From a virus: DNA of 64,000 bases. Under the pieces are notes generated by a model. That model worked only from the letters and a program-made list of their open reading frames with translations, did not search any database and was not told the DNA's origin. The DNA lies in IMG/VR virus record IMGVR_UViG_3300023184_004198, positions 124,001 through 188,000 of that record. The stretch is one strand, 5' to 3'. Within the stretch, counting starts at the first letter, position 1. The number at the start of each line of letters is the position of its first letter. This document shows, one piece after another, positions 15,569 through 23,967 of this stretch. The position numbers and the translations under genes were made by a program.

Positions 15569-15762
15569 TGCGCAGAATGAACCTGACCCGCCATCAGTGG
15601 GAACAGGTAAGTGTGTGGTTGGCCTTGAATCAACAGGTAAACGAAGTGGAAATTGTGGAATCAAAGACCACAGGCATTGGACTGGATCACACTGCCAAGT
15701 TTTTTTACAAAGAACACATACTGTTGAGTGAGATGGACATAACTGATGTATCAAACTGGTAA
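15568..15762 (+). CDS. Hypothetical protein
   Basis: 64 residues from ATG 15568 overlapping the previous TGA. MRRMNLTRHQWEQVSVWLA then a beta-like VNEVEIVESKTTGIGL. No family recognised. Confidence 0.55.
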   Translation: MRRMNLTRHQWEQVSVWLALNQQVNEVEIVESKTTGIGLDHTAKFFYKEHILLSEMDITDVSNW

Positions 15763-15767
15763 ATGTG

Positions 15768-16319
15768 ATGTTTACGGAATCTATTGCAACTGATCGATTT
15801 GTTTTGAGAGTGCCAAGATCCACAGATGGTGTGGCAGTACATAATGCTGTGGTAGAAGTGATTGAGCAACTTCGTGCCTGGCCTGGATCATGGCCTTGGG
15901 CTGGACAAGAGCAAAGTGTAGCAGTTTCCACAGCACATTGTGAACAAGCACGTGATCGTTTTGAGCGTCAACAAAAATGGAACTTGTTTGTACATGATCG
16001 AGACACCGAGTCGGTGGTTGGCAATGTAGAGTTTCATACCATACATGCACAGTCGAACATGTGGGAACTGGGGGTGTGGACAAGGCCTTCTTGGCAACAC
16101 CGTGGAGTGATGGGCGAGGCGTTGACGGCTGTGTTGTCATGGATGAGATCAAACAATCCTGACATTGAAATAGTTATAAAAATTGATGCCGCCAATACTG
16201 TGAGTTGGAAGTTGGCAGAAAAAGTAGGATTTAAATCAGTTGGCGTTTATCAAATTGACGGATTTACAATTAAAATGTATTCCAGCAACCCACAGGGAGT
16301 TGATCATGTGGGCCCGTGA
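15768..16319 (+). CDS. GNAT-family N-acetyltransferase (RimJ/RimL type)
   Basis: 183 residues. VVGNVEFHTIHAQSNMWELGVW is the GNAT beta4, WQHRGVMGEALTAVLSWM the acetyl-CoA loop (R-x-x-G-x-G/A pattern, here HRGVMGEA), and NTVSWKLAEKVGFKSVGV the C-terminal motif of RimJ/RimL enzymes that acetylate N-terminal amines. Could modify a host protein or an antibiotic-like compound. Start at ATG 15768. Confidence 0.88.
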   Translation: MFTESIATDRFVLRVPRSTDGVAVHNAVVEVIEQLRAWPGSWPWAGQEQSVAVSTAHCEQARDRFERQQKWNLFVHDRDTESVVGNVEFHTIHAQSNMWELGVWTRPSWQHRGVMGEALTAVLSWMRSNNPDIEIVIKIDAANTVSWKLAEKVGFKSVGVYQIDGFTIKMYSSNPQGVDHVGP

Positions 16320-16518
16320 ACAAAGTGTGCGTTATCTCCGGCAGTATATCCATGCTAGAAATGAAACACCTTGGGTGACAAGGATGTGCCCTGATATTGA
16401 AGATCGTGCTAGATGTGCATTGCAATATCTAGGCGGCATGGCAGGAGATTGGTACGGCCAACGGAGCGACTGCACCTACTACTATCCACAAAGGAATGCT
16501 AATGAACGAAAAGTTTAA
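16306..16518 (+). CDS. Hypothetical small protein
   Basis: 70 residues from ATG 16306 after GGAG. MWAREQSVRYLRQYIHARNE, then a Cys/Tyr-rich end (CALQYLGGMAGDWYGQRSDC). Overlaps the GNAT end. No family recognised. Confidence 0.5.
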   Translation: MWAREQSVRYLRQYIHARNETPWVTRMCPDIEDRARCALQYLGGMAGDWYGQRSDCTYYYPQRNANERKV

Positions 16519-16720
16519 ACTGTTGGCTCTAGAGGCCAAGATGGGCACTGCTGACTTTGATGCAGGGTCGTACTATGTGGCCACACCAGACCGCATGCAA
16601 CTGTTTGCCGAGTTGATTGTGCGGAAATGTATGGATGTTTTGGATCCAGGCGAACATCAATTGATAGCACGTTTTCAAGCAAGACAATGGCTGGCAGAAC
16701 ATTTCGGAGTTGAAGAATGA
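16502..16720 (+). CDS. Hypothetical small protein
   Basis: 72 residues from ATG 16502, AAAGGA upstream. FAELIVRKCMDVLDPGEHQL is helical. Overlaps both neighbours. No family recognised. Confidence 0.55.
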   Translation: MNEKFKLLALEAKMGTADFDAGSYYVATPDRMQLFAELIVRKCMDVLDPGEHQLIARFQARQWLAEHFGVEE

Positions 16721-17442
16721 AAATTTACATCAGCGGATATCGAGATCATTGGATCTCACCTTACACCATGTTGGACTATGTGTTCTTCTGGACTGACTGG
16801 TCCAAGTGTGCTCGTTGGACTGTGGAACAATCACTTGAAGATCATCGCAGAGAAAAATCTCAGTTTGTGGAACGTCCAGACTGGTGTGAAAAGTGGAGTG
16901 ACCGACTCACACCCATCAGCCGGGCCATCATGTGGGTGCTGGATCGTGTGCATCCAGAGATCAGGTATATCAAGATTGACCGCTATGATACCTGGAGCAT
17001 GGATCAGACCCTCAGTCCCATCATCCTGCCCATGCTGAAACAACTGAAAGAAACCAAACACGGTAGTCCATTTGTGGACGATGAGGATGTGCCCGAAGAA
17101 CTCAAGTCAACCTCTGCACCAGCCAAAGAAAACGAGTGGGACACAGATGCCAACCACTTTGCACGTTGGGACTGGGTCATGGATGAAATGATCTTTGCAT
17201 TTGAGTGCAAGGTAGATGACTCCTGGCAAGATGCTTTCCGCGAAGGTGAACATGATATCTTGTGGGTGCCAGTGGACCGGGAAGGCAACGAAGTCGCCAA
17301 AGGTGAGCACAAGTACTACCAAATGAAGGATGGACCAAACAACACATACAAGTGCGATTACGAAGGCATGAAGGTGGTAGAAACACGCATCCAAAACGGC
17401 TTCCGCTTGTTTGGCAAATACTATCAAGGTCTCTGGGACTGA
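16717..17442 (+). CDS. Conserved-looking phage hypothetical protein
   Basis: 241 residues, Trp-rich. MKIYISGYRDHWISPYTMLD, a central RAIMWVLDRVHPEIRYIKID and FECKVDDSWQDAFREGEHDI blocks. I believe similar proteins occur in other large phages, but I know no function. Overlaps: ATGA with the previous gene and one base with the next. Confidence 0.65.
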   Translation: MKIYISGYRDHWISPYTMLDYVFFWTDWSKCARWTVEQSLEDHRREKSQFVERPDWCEKWSDRLTPISRAIMWVLDRVHPEIRYIKIDRYDTWSMDQTLSPIILPMLKQLKETKHGSPFVDDEDVPEELKSTSAPAKENEWDTDANHFARWDWVMDEMIFAFECKVDDSWQDAFREGEHDILWVPVDREGNEVAKGEHKYYQMKDGPNNTYKCDYEGMKVVETRIQNGFRLFGKYYQGLWD

Positions 17443-17717
17443 TGTTTGGTAGCAACTACAACGATCACAGGGCCAGCCTGGGATACTCAGTTAGAAGTAT
17501 GGAAGAAGCGGACCGCGCATTTTATAGCCGTGCTCGGTGGTCAATGAAATTTGCTATATTGCCGCACAGGTGTGACGTAACTAAAAAAATCATTTGGTTA
17601 GAATATGCTTATTGTGGTGTTGCTATATGGACCGGACCCGGGGACGATGCGGTAGAAGTTCGTTGGCATGATCGCCATGAACATTTGATTTACACACTAA
17701 AAGGTCCTTATGGGTGA
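17442..17717 (+). CDS. Small protein of the FxFR...LxW-like family
   Basis: 91 residues from ATG 17442, which shares a base with the previous TGA. Ends DDAVEVRWHDRHEHLIYTLK, comparable to the C-termini of the 18153 and 31090 genes. See the finding on the paralogous family. Confidence 0.55.
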   Translation: MFGSNYNDHRASLGYSVRSMEEADRAFYSRARWSMKFAILPHRCDVTKKIIWLEYAYCGVAIWTGPGDDAVEVRWHDRHEHLIYTLKGPYG

Positions 17718-17964
17718 TTCAGTATTTGAAAACATGACAGCGGGCTTGATGGCCATTGACAACAAAGTCAACCGTGCATACAGCATTACTGAAGCAGAAT
17801 ATAGTGAGTGGAAGCGAGCATTTACATTTGAAGGTATCAAAGGATTAAGATACGGACAGAGTTTTTGCAATCATTTTGGATTGACAGACTATGTGCTGTT
17901 TTACAAAGTGGATTGGGCCAGTGCTGACCAACACATTAGGGCGGTGTATCTTGCGAAACCCTGA
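17710..17964 (+). CDS. Small protein of the same family
   Basis: 84 residues. Contains ITEAEYSEWKRAF and ends DQHIRAVYLAKP, again a strand-helix-strand ending. Overlaps the previous gene by eight bases. Confidence 0.55.
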   Translation: MGDSVFENMTAGLMAIDNKVNRAYSITEAEYSEWKRAFTFEGIKGLRYGQSFCNHFGLTDYVLFYKVDWASADQHIRAVYLAKP

Positions 17965-17977
17965 ATATTCACATGGC

Positions 17978-18181
17978 ATGACCTTGGACTGGAACGATTC
18001 CTACAATGAAATGTTGCGATGGAATGAAATGATGGCCAATGTAGTACAAGTGTTTGGCCTGCCCGGCGACAGATACATCACAGACGTCAATGTCAACGAC
18101 ATGACCTTTTGGTTCCGCGATCTGCACGATGCACTGCTGTTTAAACTAAGCCATGGACACAGTAGACTACATCCGGCTTAA
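17978..18181 (+). CDS. Small protein of the FxFR family
   Basis: 67 residues from ATG 17978; TTG 17951 is an alternative that would overlap the previous gene. NEMLRWNEMMANVVQVFGLP, then MTFWFRDLHDALLFKL, the clearest match to the 31090 gene (KFWFRDEADRTWFLLRW). Confidence 0.55.
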   Translation: MTLDWNDSYNEMLRWNEMMANVVQVFGLPGDRYITDVNVNDMTFWFRDLHDALLFKLSHGHSRLHPA

Positions 18182-18380
18182 TTGCGATGCGCAACGGGCC
18201 TTGGCATACAAGCATCAGTTGGATCTGGACGGACTCATTGTGAACCAAGACTATGAGTGGCGCTATCAAAAACCCGTGTACGATGAATTTGCTTGGACCG
18301 ACTCAGAAGTCAGCAATGTGACTTTTACGTTTCGTAATCCTGCTCTGGCCACATTTTATCAACTCAAATGGGCTCGGTAA
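18153..18380 (+). CDS. Small protein of the FxFR family
   Basis: 75 residues. Ends VTFTFRNPALATFYQLKWAR, aligned with the ends of the 17978 and 31090 genes. The stop codon nearly abuts the TAAATA element for the next gene. Confidence 0.55.
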   Translation: MDTVDYIRLNCDAQRALAYKHQLDLDGLIVNQDYEWRYQKPVYDEFAWTDSEVSNVTFTFRNPALATFYQLKWAR

Positions 18381-18383
18381 ATA
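18378..18383 (+). promoter_or_regulatory. Late element TAAATA, leaderless
   Basis: GGTAAATATCC with the ATG of the endopeptidase gene at 18388; the predicted +1 (18389) falls inside the start codon. Confidence 0.55.
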
Positions 18384-18387
18384 TCCT

Positions 18388-19179
18388 ATGAGGTATTTAA
18401 TATTGACCCTTTTGTTTGTTTTCAGCACTGCTCATGCACGTGAGCCCAGTGTCTACGTTTACAATGAAACCACAGACCGTGTGGAATACCAACGCAACTC
18501 AACAGAGTATCGTCCCATTGCCAGCATCACCAAGCTGATGACTGCCATGGTGGCCTTAGATCACAGCAAAGACCTGTTTCGTCAGCTGCCACTCAATACC
18601 ACGGTAAAAAGCAACTTGCTACGTGGCAACTACACTAGGCAAGAACTGTTCACGGCCATGCTGGTGCGAAGTGACAATGCAGCCGCAGAAACACTGGCTG
18701 CAGACTATCCTGGTGGTCGTAAAGAGTTTGTATGGCGCATGAATCAACAGGCCCGGGAATGGGGTATCAATGCTGTATTCCGTGACCCCACTGGCTTGGA
18801 CGCACACAACATGGCCACTGCTGGTGATGTTGGCACCATGGCTGGATATGCCGCGGGCTATTGGGTCATACGTGAAGCCAGTGTGAAAAAGACCGTGGCG
18901 TTTGAACGCAAGTTCAAAAAGAAATTACGCAAGATTCAACTCAACAATACCAACCGCCCATTGTTGATGGAGTTTGACGAAATCATTGCTTCAAAAACTG
19001 GATTTACCAATCCTGCAGGATATTGTGTTGCACTTGTGGTAGAACACAAAAAACAACGGCGAGTGATTGTGGTCTTGGGCGAACGAAACAAAAGCCGTAG
19101 AATAGACACTGTACAGGATATCATGTACAATCATGTGCTGGACCAAAATTTACAGGATCCCAAGTACATCAATAACTAA
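18388..19179 (+). CDS. Exported D-alanyl-D-alanine endopeptidase (PBP7-like, peptidase S11)
   Basis: 263 residues. Signal peptide MRYLILTLLFVFSTAHA. Penicillin-binding motifs: SITK (Ser46, Lys49), SDN (95-97) and KTG (203-205). Length and spacing match PBP7/DacD-type low-mass PBPs, which cut peptide crosslinks in the periplasm. A phage copy would remodel host peptidoglycan from inside, for lysis, slower lysis or superinfection exclusion. Upstream TAAATA and no SD suggest late, leaderless expression. Carboxypeptidase activity is the alternative. Confidence 0.92.
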   Translation: MRYLILTLLFVFSTAHAREPSVYVYNETTDRVEYQRNSTEYRPIASITKLMTAMVALDHSKDLFRQLPLNTTVKSNLLRGNYTRQELFTAMLVRSDNAAAETLAADYPGGRKEFVWRMNQQAREWGINAVFRDPTGLDAHNMATAGDVGTMAGYAAGYWVIREASVKKTVAFERKFKKKLRKIQLNNTNRPLLMEFDEIIASKTGFTNPAGYCVALVVEHKKQRRVIVVLGERNKSRRIDTVQDIMYNHVLDQNLQDPKYINN

Positions 19180-19184
19180 AGTTG

Positions 19185-19421
19185 ATGCAACTGCAACACC
19201 CCATAGGCACCATACGGCTCGGCGAAAGTTTTAACCATGCTCGAGAAATTGCCCGACCTTTTGGGCAAATAGATCGAATCATAGAGTGGTGCAAAACTGA
19301 ACTCACAGGCGACTGGCGCTGGCAGGTTGTGACAACCAGTAGTGACCGTGCTCCGGGACGCTACATTTTCTACTTTGACTCAGACCGAGACGCCGCTGCC
19401 TTATTGCTGTTTTGGGCCTAA
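19185..19421 (+). CDS. Small protein of the FxFR-like family
   Basis: 78 residues from ATG 19185. DRIIEWCKTELTGDWRWQVV, then ending YIFYFDSDRDAAALLLFWA, similar in layout to the family members near 18153 and 31090. Confidence 0.55.
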   Translation: MQLQHPIGTIRLGESFNHAREIARPFGQIDRIIEWCKTELTGDWRWQVVTTSSDRAPGRYIFYFDSDRDAAALLLFWA

Positions 19422-19435
19422 TGCTTTTTACTGAC

Positions 19436-19464
19436 TTGACTAGATATTTCTGATCTGTTATACT
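19436..19464 (+). promoter_or_regulatory. Sigma70 promoter TTGACT-17-TATACT
   Basis: TTGACT 19436-19441, TATACT 19459-19464, before the 19498 gene. Confidence 0.65.
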
Positions 19465-19497
19465 AGACGCATTGTATTGCATAGTATAGGACATGAT

Positions 19498-19716
19498 ATG
19501 AATTCGTGGGATCGTGAAAATCTACATTTTATTCTAGATTCAGACGAGGAGACCTTGGCTGATTTTTATTCCTGGGCCACTGAAGATGACTTGACCTATG
19601 CGCTGGAACTGGTGCGCACTGCTATGTCTGAACTCATAGTGCAGGAAGCAGAACTCATGGATGAAGTTGAGGACTTGAGTGCGGCCCGTGGTGTATTAAA
19701 ACAATTTCAACTATGA
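19498..19716 (+). CDS. Hypothetical acidic helical protein
   Basis: 72 residues from ATG 19498. Acidic coiled-coil-like (SELIVQEAELMDEVEDLSAA) with terminal ARGVLKQFQL shared with the 11583 gene. ATGA overlap with the next gene. Confidence 0.6.
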   Translation: MNSWDRENLHFILDSDEETLADFYSWATEDDLTYALELVRTAMSELIVQEAELMDEVEDLSAARGVLKQFQL

Positions 19717-20048
19717 GCCATCAGTTTCTCATAGTGTGGGACAATCTGGGTCTTGAGTGTTGCATAGACATCACTGAGGACCAACAACGCCGCATGTGGC
19801 AAACACTGCAAGGTGAGCCAGTGAGTGGAAGCACAATTCCCAACATCAATCACCTCATGCTACGTGCTAGATTCAACACTCACAGGCACTATGAGATCTA
19901 CACTTGCGAAGCAGTGGATGGTATCACTGCTGAGGATATTCGAGAAATGTTTGAAGCCAATCCGCAGAACGCGGCTGACACAATTCGACGCTTGGGACAC
20001 TGTATTCACAGTGATCGAGCAGAAAAACACAGGGTGTTGATCACCTAA
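19713..20048 (+). CDS. Hypothetical phage protein
   Basis: 111 residues. SHQFLIVWDNLGLECCIDIT, then a helical C-terminal half (ITAEDIREMFEANPQNAADT). No family recognised. Followed by a 212-base non-coding, structured-looking gap. Confidence 0.6.
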   Translation: MSHQFLIVWDNLGLECCIDITEDQQRRMWQTLQGEPVSGSTIPNINHLMLRARFNTHRHYEIYTCEAVDGITAEDIREMFEANPQNAADTIRRLGHCIHSDRAEKHRVLIT

Positions 20049-20255
20049 CTGAACGTTCTGCCTAATCAGCAGATAGTATGACCCGTACGATGAGAAGTGG
20101 TGTGATAGCCAAGGGTGGTAGTCTTCTTACCGAAAGGCCGCTGGCAATGCGAGAACGGACCCTGTCGGGAAGCGGGTGGAAGGTGTGTGAGATTTGCGGG
20201 GCAACCCAAGAGATGATACACTAAATTACCGCCGGGGGTCGCAGAGCATTAAGTA
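20049..20255 (+). ncRNA. Candidate structured RNA (hairpin-rich, GNRA tetraloop)
   Basis: No convincing ORF. Hairpins readable by eye: TCTGC/GCAGA (20057-20073), GCCA/TGGC (20108-20145) enclosing GGTA/TACC, CCC-TGTC-GGG (20160-20169), and GTGT/ACAC (20183-20221) enclosing GGG-GCAA-CCC with a GNRA loop. A GACCC/GGGTC long-range pair is an alternative. Composition is purine- and G-rich compared with the coding around it. I recognise no named RNA class. It directly precedes a possible nuclease gene and may be a transcribed RNA or a long 5' leader. Confidence 0.4.
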
Positions 20256-20260
20256 TCACA

Positions 20261-20811
20261 TGAACTCACAAATAATCAACGACTTTAAACAGTTTTCTTG
20301 GCAAAAAATCATAGACTACAGCAACAGCCTTGAAGACTTAAATGATGCCCAGTTAAGATTTGCCAAAGGATTGGCAATTGAAGCCGCGGTAGAAAAACTC
20401 AGCAACAGTGATCTTACCTATGTAGGAGAACCACACAGAGATTATCACTGGCCCAAACACAACGTTGATGTAGAACTTAAAAGCATTGTCAGTCAAAAAA
20501 TGTATGATCGCAATGGTCAACTCAAAGCACCTCCCAGTGTTCGTCTCAATAACAGTATGGGCAGTAACAGCAATCAACTAGATCCTGATACTATTGCAGA
20601 CATCATTGTCATAGTGTGTGCAGACGGAGCATTTGCAGCCAGCAGACAAGATGTTTTGGACACTGCATCACATCGTGGTGATGGATGGTATCTCCGGCTC
20701 AAACAAAATCAAATTGTAGAACTGTCCGGTCACATTGTACAACAAAACAAGTACGATCTTAATCTTGCTACCAAAGTTCGGGACGCAATCAAGGAAAGTA
20801 TATTGATTTAA
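20261..20811 (+). CDS. Putative PD-(D/E)XK-like nuclease
   Basis: 183 residues from ATG 20261 (an upstream ATG at 20194 lies in the structured region). FAKGLAIEAAVEKLSNSDL supplies a helix with Glu, and HNVDVELKSIVS a D-x-E-L-K strand, the active-site pattern of PD-(D/E)XK nucleases; later ADIIVIVCADGAF looks like the core strand. No SD is obvious. More AT-rich than its neighbours. Could be a homing or restriction-like enzyme; unproven. Confidence 0.5.
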
Positions 20812-20815
20812 CTGG

Positions 20816-20844
20816 TTGACCAATAAAGATCAAAGTGCTATAAT
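20816..20844 (+). promoter_or_regulatory. Sigma70 promoter TTGACC-17-TATAAT
   Basis: TTGACC 20816-20821, TATAAT 20839-20844; spacer starts AATAAAGATCAA as at 3408. AAAGGA precedes the next start. Confidence 0.8.
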
Positions 20845-20874
20845 TTTAACATCTATTAACCACAAAGGACTGTG

Positions 20875-22017
20875 ATGATTCCTGCCTACGAAAAAGTTCA
20901 ACGTCGACCCAACGTGATGAGAAATCGCAATCCGCTGAAATCCACCACCAGCAAAGTTATCAAACTTGCCCAACGGGTAAAAGAACTACAAAACTACAAA
21001 GCATGGCAACGATTAATGGCCGAATACAGAGCACAAGGCATTGTGTTGAGTCCAAAACTTCGTCCTTTAATTAAAATGGTCAAACTTGGTGCTATCTGCA
21101 TCGATGAAGATATTCAACGAGCACTTGATGCCAGTCATTGTACAAAGATTTGTAAAATTGGCAATTTTAATCCCATGTATCTTCAGGTTATCTACTGTGT
21201 GAAGATTCCCGGAAAAGATGAATATCATGCTGTAGATGCACAACACACGGCCACTTTTTTGGCTGCCATGATTGACGCTGGCGTGTTTGATGGCGAAGCA
21301 GACTGGCAAGAAGTTGAAATGCCTGTGTTGTACATCGAAACAACCAGTAAGGCATTTGCTCGTAAAGCATTTGCATTGATCAATGGCAAAGGCAAAAAGA
21401 AAATCAGTCCTTGGTACGAACACCGTACCAAGGTGATGAGTGCTAGAATCGATGGCAGTCAAGATGATGACGATCAAGAAGCACTGCGAAAACAGAAAAT
21501 TTGCGAAAAATACGATTGTTACCCAGTGGACAAAGAAAGTGATTTTGTAGGCTTACCAGGTACATTCACTCACATGGAAGCCCTGCGTCTCAACGAAAAT
21601 GTTCTTGAACTGGCCTGCAAGTTTCACAATGATTATTTCCACTATGACGAGATCAACGGTGCGCTGTGGTTTATGATTGAAGATTTGCACAAATCATTTG
21701 ATGCCGCACACATTAAAATCACTGACAAGTTTTTAAGAGAACTTGCTGGCATCATACAAGGATACTTTGCAGGCATTGCACAGTTTCATGATGCAGTACA
21801 CAATGCCCATGTCAAATGGGGAGAGTACACTTATGGGTATAGAGTGAGTTGGCAGGATGATGCTATTGCTTCAGTGTTGGTGTTGCTGTATCAGAAACTT
21901 GGTGGTACCCAACAAATTCCCAAACCTTTGTTGGATCGATTTGAAAAGATTTTGGATTTTTTTGATGATGACATCAAAGCGTTGTTTGAAGAACAAGAAG
22001 AACTGGCAGTGGCCTAA
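20875..22017 (+). CDS. ParB/nuclease-like domain protein
   Basis: 380 residues from ATG 20875. The segment IDEDIQRALDASHCTKICKI ... YLQVIYCVKIPGKDEYHAVDAQHTATFL has the ParB N-terminal shape (constraint helix, strand, then the DGxHR-like box here DAQHT). The C-terminal half is helical. Such phage proteins can bind or nick DNA or act as ATP-cleaving switches; function not determined. ATGA overlap with the next gene. Confidence 0.6.
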   Translation: MIPAYEKVQRRPNVMRNRNPLKSTTSKVIKLAQRVKELQNYKAWQRLMAEYRAQGIVLSPKLRPLIKMVKLGAICIDEDIQRALDASHCTKICKIGNFNPMYLQVIYCVKIPGKDEYHAVDAQHTATFLAAMIDAGVFDGEADWQEVEMPVLYIETTSKAFARKAFALINGKGKKKISPWYEHRTKVMSARIDGSQDDDDQEALRKQKICEKYDCYPVDKESDFVGLPGTFTHMEALRLNENVLELACKFHNDYFHYDEINGALWFMIEDLHKSFDAAHIKITDKFLRELAGIIQGYFAGIAQFHDAVHNAHVKWGEYTYGYRVSWQDDAIASVLVLLYQKLGGTQQIPKPLLDRFEKILDFFDDDIKALFEEQEELAVA

Positions 22018-22325
22018 TGAAATTTTACATATTGCCAGGACCCTTTAGAGTAGGATTTGGTATCACCGGAGATCATGACCGCAGAGAAAAAGATTACACT
22101 GGTGCCTGGGGAGGTATTGCTCAATTCAAATATTTGTTTGAAGGGCCAGGCCCACATGTCAAACGCCTTGAAAATATTATCAAAAAACAAAACAGAGACA
22201 TGTTGTGGAAAGTAGACGAGTGGGAAACTGAATGGCTGGACAATGGCTGGACTGCCGAACAGTTGTTGGAATTTGTACAAGCCACTATTGCAGAACGTCA
22301 TTTAAAAATTCAACAGATACGATAA
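22017..22325 (+). CDS. Small protein, possibly GIY-YIG-like
   Basis: 102 residues. FYILPGPFRVGFGITGDHDR followed by R, Y and Glu-containing helices (HVKRLENIIKK) resembles the GIY-YIG core (strand, G-IT, Arg, Glu) in minimal form. It lacks a clear GIY tyrosine pair, so activity is doubtful. Confidence 0.45.
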   Translation: MKFYILPGPFRVGFGITGDHDRREKDYTGAWGGIAQFKYLFEGPGPHVKRLENIIKKQNRDMLWKVDEWETEWLDNGWTAEQLLEFVQATIAERHLKIQQIR

Positions 22326-22326
22326 T

Positions 22327-22560
22327 ATGAGCTCACTACATCTCAATGCTAGACCTTGGGTAGTATTTGATCCTGCCAATGACGACCATCGTCGTTATTA
22401 CTATGATTTTGTATCCACTGGTACATGGGGTCGATGTCCGGTGCGTTTTGTAGTGCCTGATGCACACGGTGACTTGATCTCAATGATTCAACGCAGCCTG
22501 ATCAAGTGGTACGTGATCAACGAGTTCAAACCCAAACCCAAGCGCCGACGCACTGCATGA
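22327..22560 (+). CDS. Hypothetical small protein
   Basis: 77 residues, ends in a basic KPKPKRRRTA tail. RPWVVFDPANDDHRRYYYDF at the start. Overlaps the amidase start as ATGA. Confidence 0.55.
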   Translation: MSSLHLNARPWVVFDPANDDHRRYYYDFVSTGTWGRCPVRFVVPDAHGDLISMIQRSLIKWYVINEFKPKPKRRRTA

Positions 22561-23891
22561 CAGATCTAACTCAAGCCACAGCCACAGAATTATTCCAACT
22601 ATACCAATCTGGTGCTGTGAGTCCTGTTGCTGTGGCCGAGCAAGTGTTGTCCAAAATCGAACGTGTAAATCCTGTGATCAATGCGTTTTGTTTTGTAGAT
22701 CCTGAGACTACAATGATTCAAGCACAGGATAGCGAACAACGCTGGCAACAAAATTGTCCACTGGGACCACTGGACGGAATACCTATAGCAGTCAAAGATT
22801 CAATACTTACACACGGCTGGCCCACTCTTCATGCAAGTCAAGCCATTGATCCTGATCAGTCTTGGGCAGAAGATGCACCAGCAGTGGCAAGATTACGTGA
22901 AGCAGGTGCAGTATTTGTGGGCAAAACTACAATGAGTGAATTTGGATTCAATGCACATGATTCAAATTCGTTACTGTATGGCAAGGTACACAATCCATGG
23001 AACCTTGCAAATTCTCCAGGTGGCAGCTCGGGAGGATCCGCAGTGGCAGTGGCCGCTGGTCTGGTTCCTATTGCACTGGCTTCGGATCTTGGAGGTAGCA
23101 TTGCAGTGCCAAGTGCTTGGTGTGGCGTGGTTGGCATCAAACCAAGCACCGGACTGGTGTCACAGTTTCCTACGGATGTTCTTGAACTTACCACTGTGGG
23201 ACTTATGGCAAGATCGTGTCAGGATCTTTCAACAGGCATGAACATAATCTCAAGATCCGATTGGCGTGACAGCACTGCATTTGCTGGCGGAAGTTTGGTG
23301 TTTGATTTAAATTCTCCATACACTTTAAAAAACAAAAAAATAGCATGCCTTGCACCCATTGACCAGTCAAACAATGTTGTTCAATATCTAATTGATCAAT
23401 CAGCCATGATCGATTTTGTTCAAATTGATGCCGGTGTCGCAACAGAAGTGTTTGCCAAATTACTAGATCCAAAATTATTACAACAGTGGTCAGATATCCC
23501 TGAATCTTTGCGGCAAAAAACTGGTCGTAAAATACAACAACTGGCGGTGATTGCACACAAAAAAGAAAAAACGTATTCTCATCTCTTAGAGCGCCACAAG
23601 TTAATTGCACACATGCGCAGATTTATGGAATCTTATGATTTGATTATTTGTCCTGCAACTGTAGACAGTGCAGACAACGCTAATAACATTGTGTCAGATG
23701 TTTCGCCTATGTCGGTATTTTTTTGTATGACCAAACAACCCACAGTGACTATGCCCATTGGTGTAGATTCAGATGGTGCCCCAATGGCTATAATGATAGC
23801 CGGTGCAGTATACAAAGATCACGATCTCATGTGTGCGGCGCACATGATTCAATCTGCTTTTCCCATTCCTGCTTGTCCGGTAATACTGTAG
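22557..23891 (+). CDS. Amidase signature family hydrolase
   Basis: 444 residues from ATG 22557. Ser-cisSer-Lys triad: Lys80 in PIAVKDS, the GGSSGGS box (155-161) and nucleophile Ser181 in SDLGGSIAVP. Here Leu replaces the usual Thr/Ile before GGS. The C-terminus keeps TVTMPIG and GAPMAIMIAG. Family members hydrolyse amides, including GatA, allophanate or indoleacetamide substrates; no specific substrate is visible. An intact metabolic amidase on a phage is unusual. Its stop codon (TAG) is inside the hairpin of the next cassette. Confidence 0.92.
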   Translation: MTDLTQATATELFQLYQSGAVSPVAVAEQVLSKIERVNPVINAFCFVDPETTMIQAQDSEQRWQQNCPLGPLDGIPIAVKDSILTHGWPTLHASQAIDPDQSWAEDAPAVARLREAGAVFVGKTTMSEFGFNAHDSNSLLYGKVHNPWNLANSPGGSSGGSAVAVAAGLVPIALASDLGGSIAVPSAWCGVVGIKPSTGLVSQFPTDVLELTTVGLMARSCQDLSTGMNIISRSDWRDSTAFAGGSLVFDLNSPYTLKNKKIACLAPIDQSNNVVQYLIDQSAMIDFVQIDAGVATEVFAKLLDPKLLQQWSDIPESLRQKTGRKIQQLAVIAHKKEKTYSHLLERHKLIAHMRRFMESYDLIICPATVDSADNANNIVSDVSPMSVFFCMTKQPTVTMPIGVDSDGAPMAIMIAGAVYKDHDLMCAAHMIQSAFPIPACPVIL

Positions 23892-23962
23892 TATTACTTT
23901 TGTAGTGGTTGACCAATAATTGCCAAAATGCTATAATATGGACATATTGTAACAACAAGGAG
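23880..23962 (+). promoter_or_regulatory. Hairpin plus promoter and RBS cassette (copy 4)
   Basis: GTAATACTGTAGTATTAC followed by TTTT (23880-23901) is a terminator-like hairpin holding the amidase stop; TTGACC 23909-23914; TATAAT 23932-23937; then ACATATTGTAACAACAAGGA. Confidence 0.85.
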
Positions 23963-23967
23963 CCCAA

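Noticed and set aside
16240-16305. Upstream ATG for the 16306 gene
   Set aside because: It lies deep in the GNAT gene without an SD; ATG 16306 has GGAG.
20194-20260. N-terminal extension of the nuclease-like gene
   Set aside because: The extra 22 residues are encoded by the structured region and are Arg/Gly-rich; ATG 20261 preferred.
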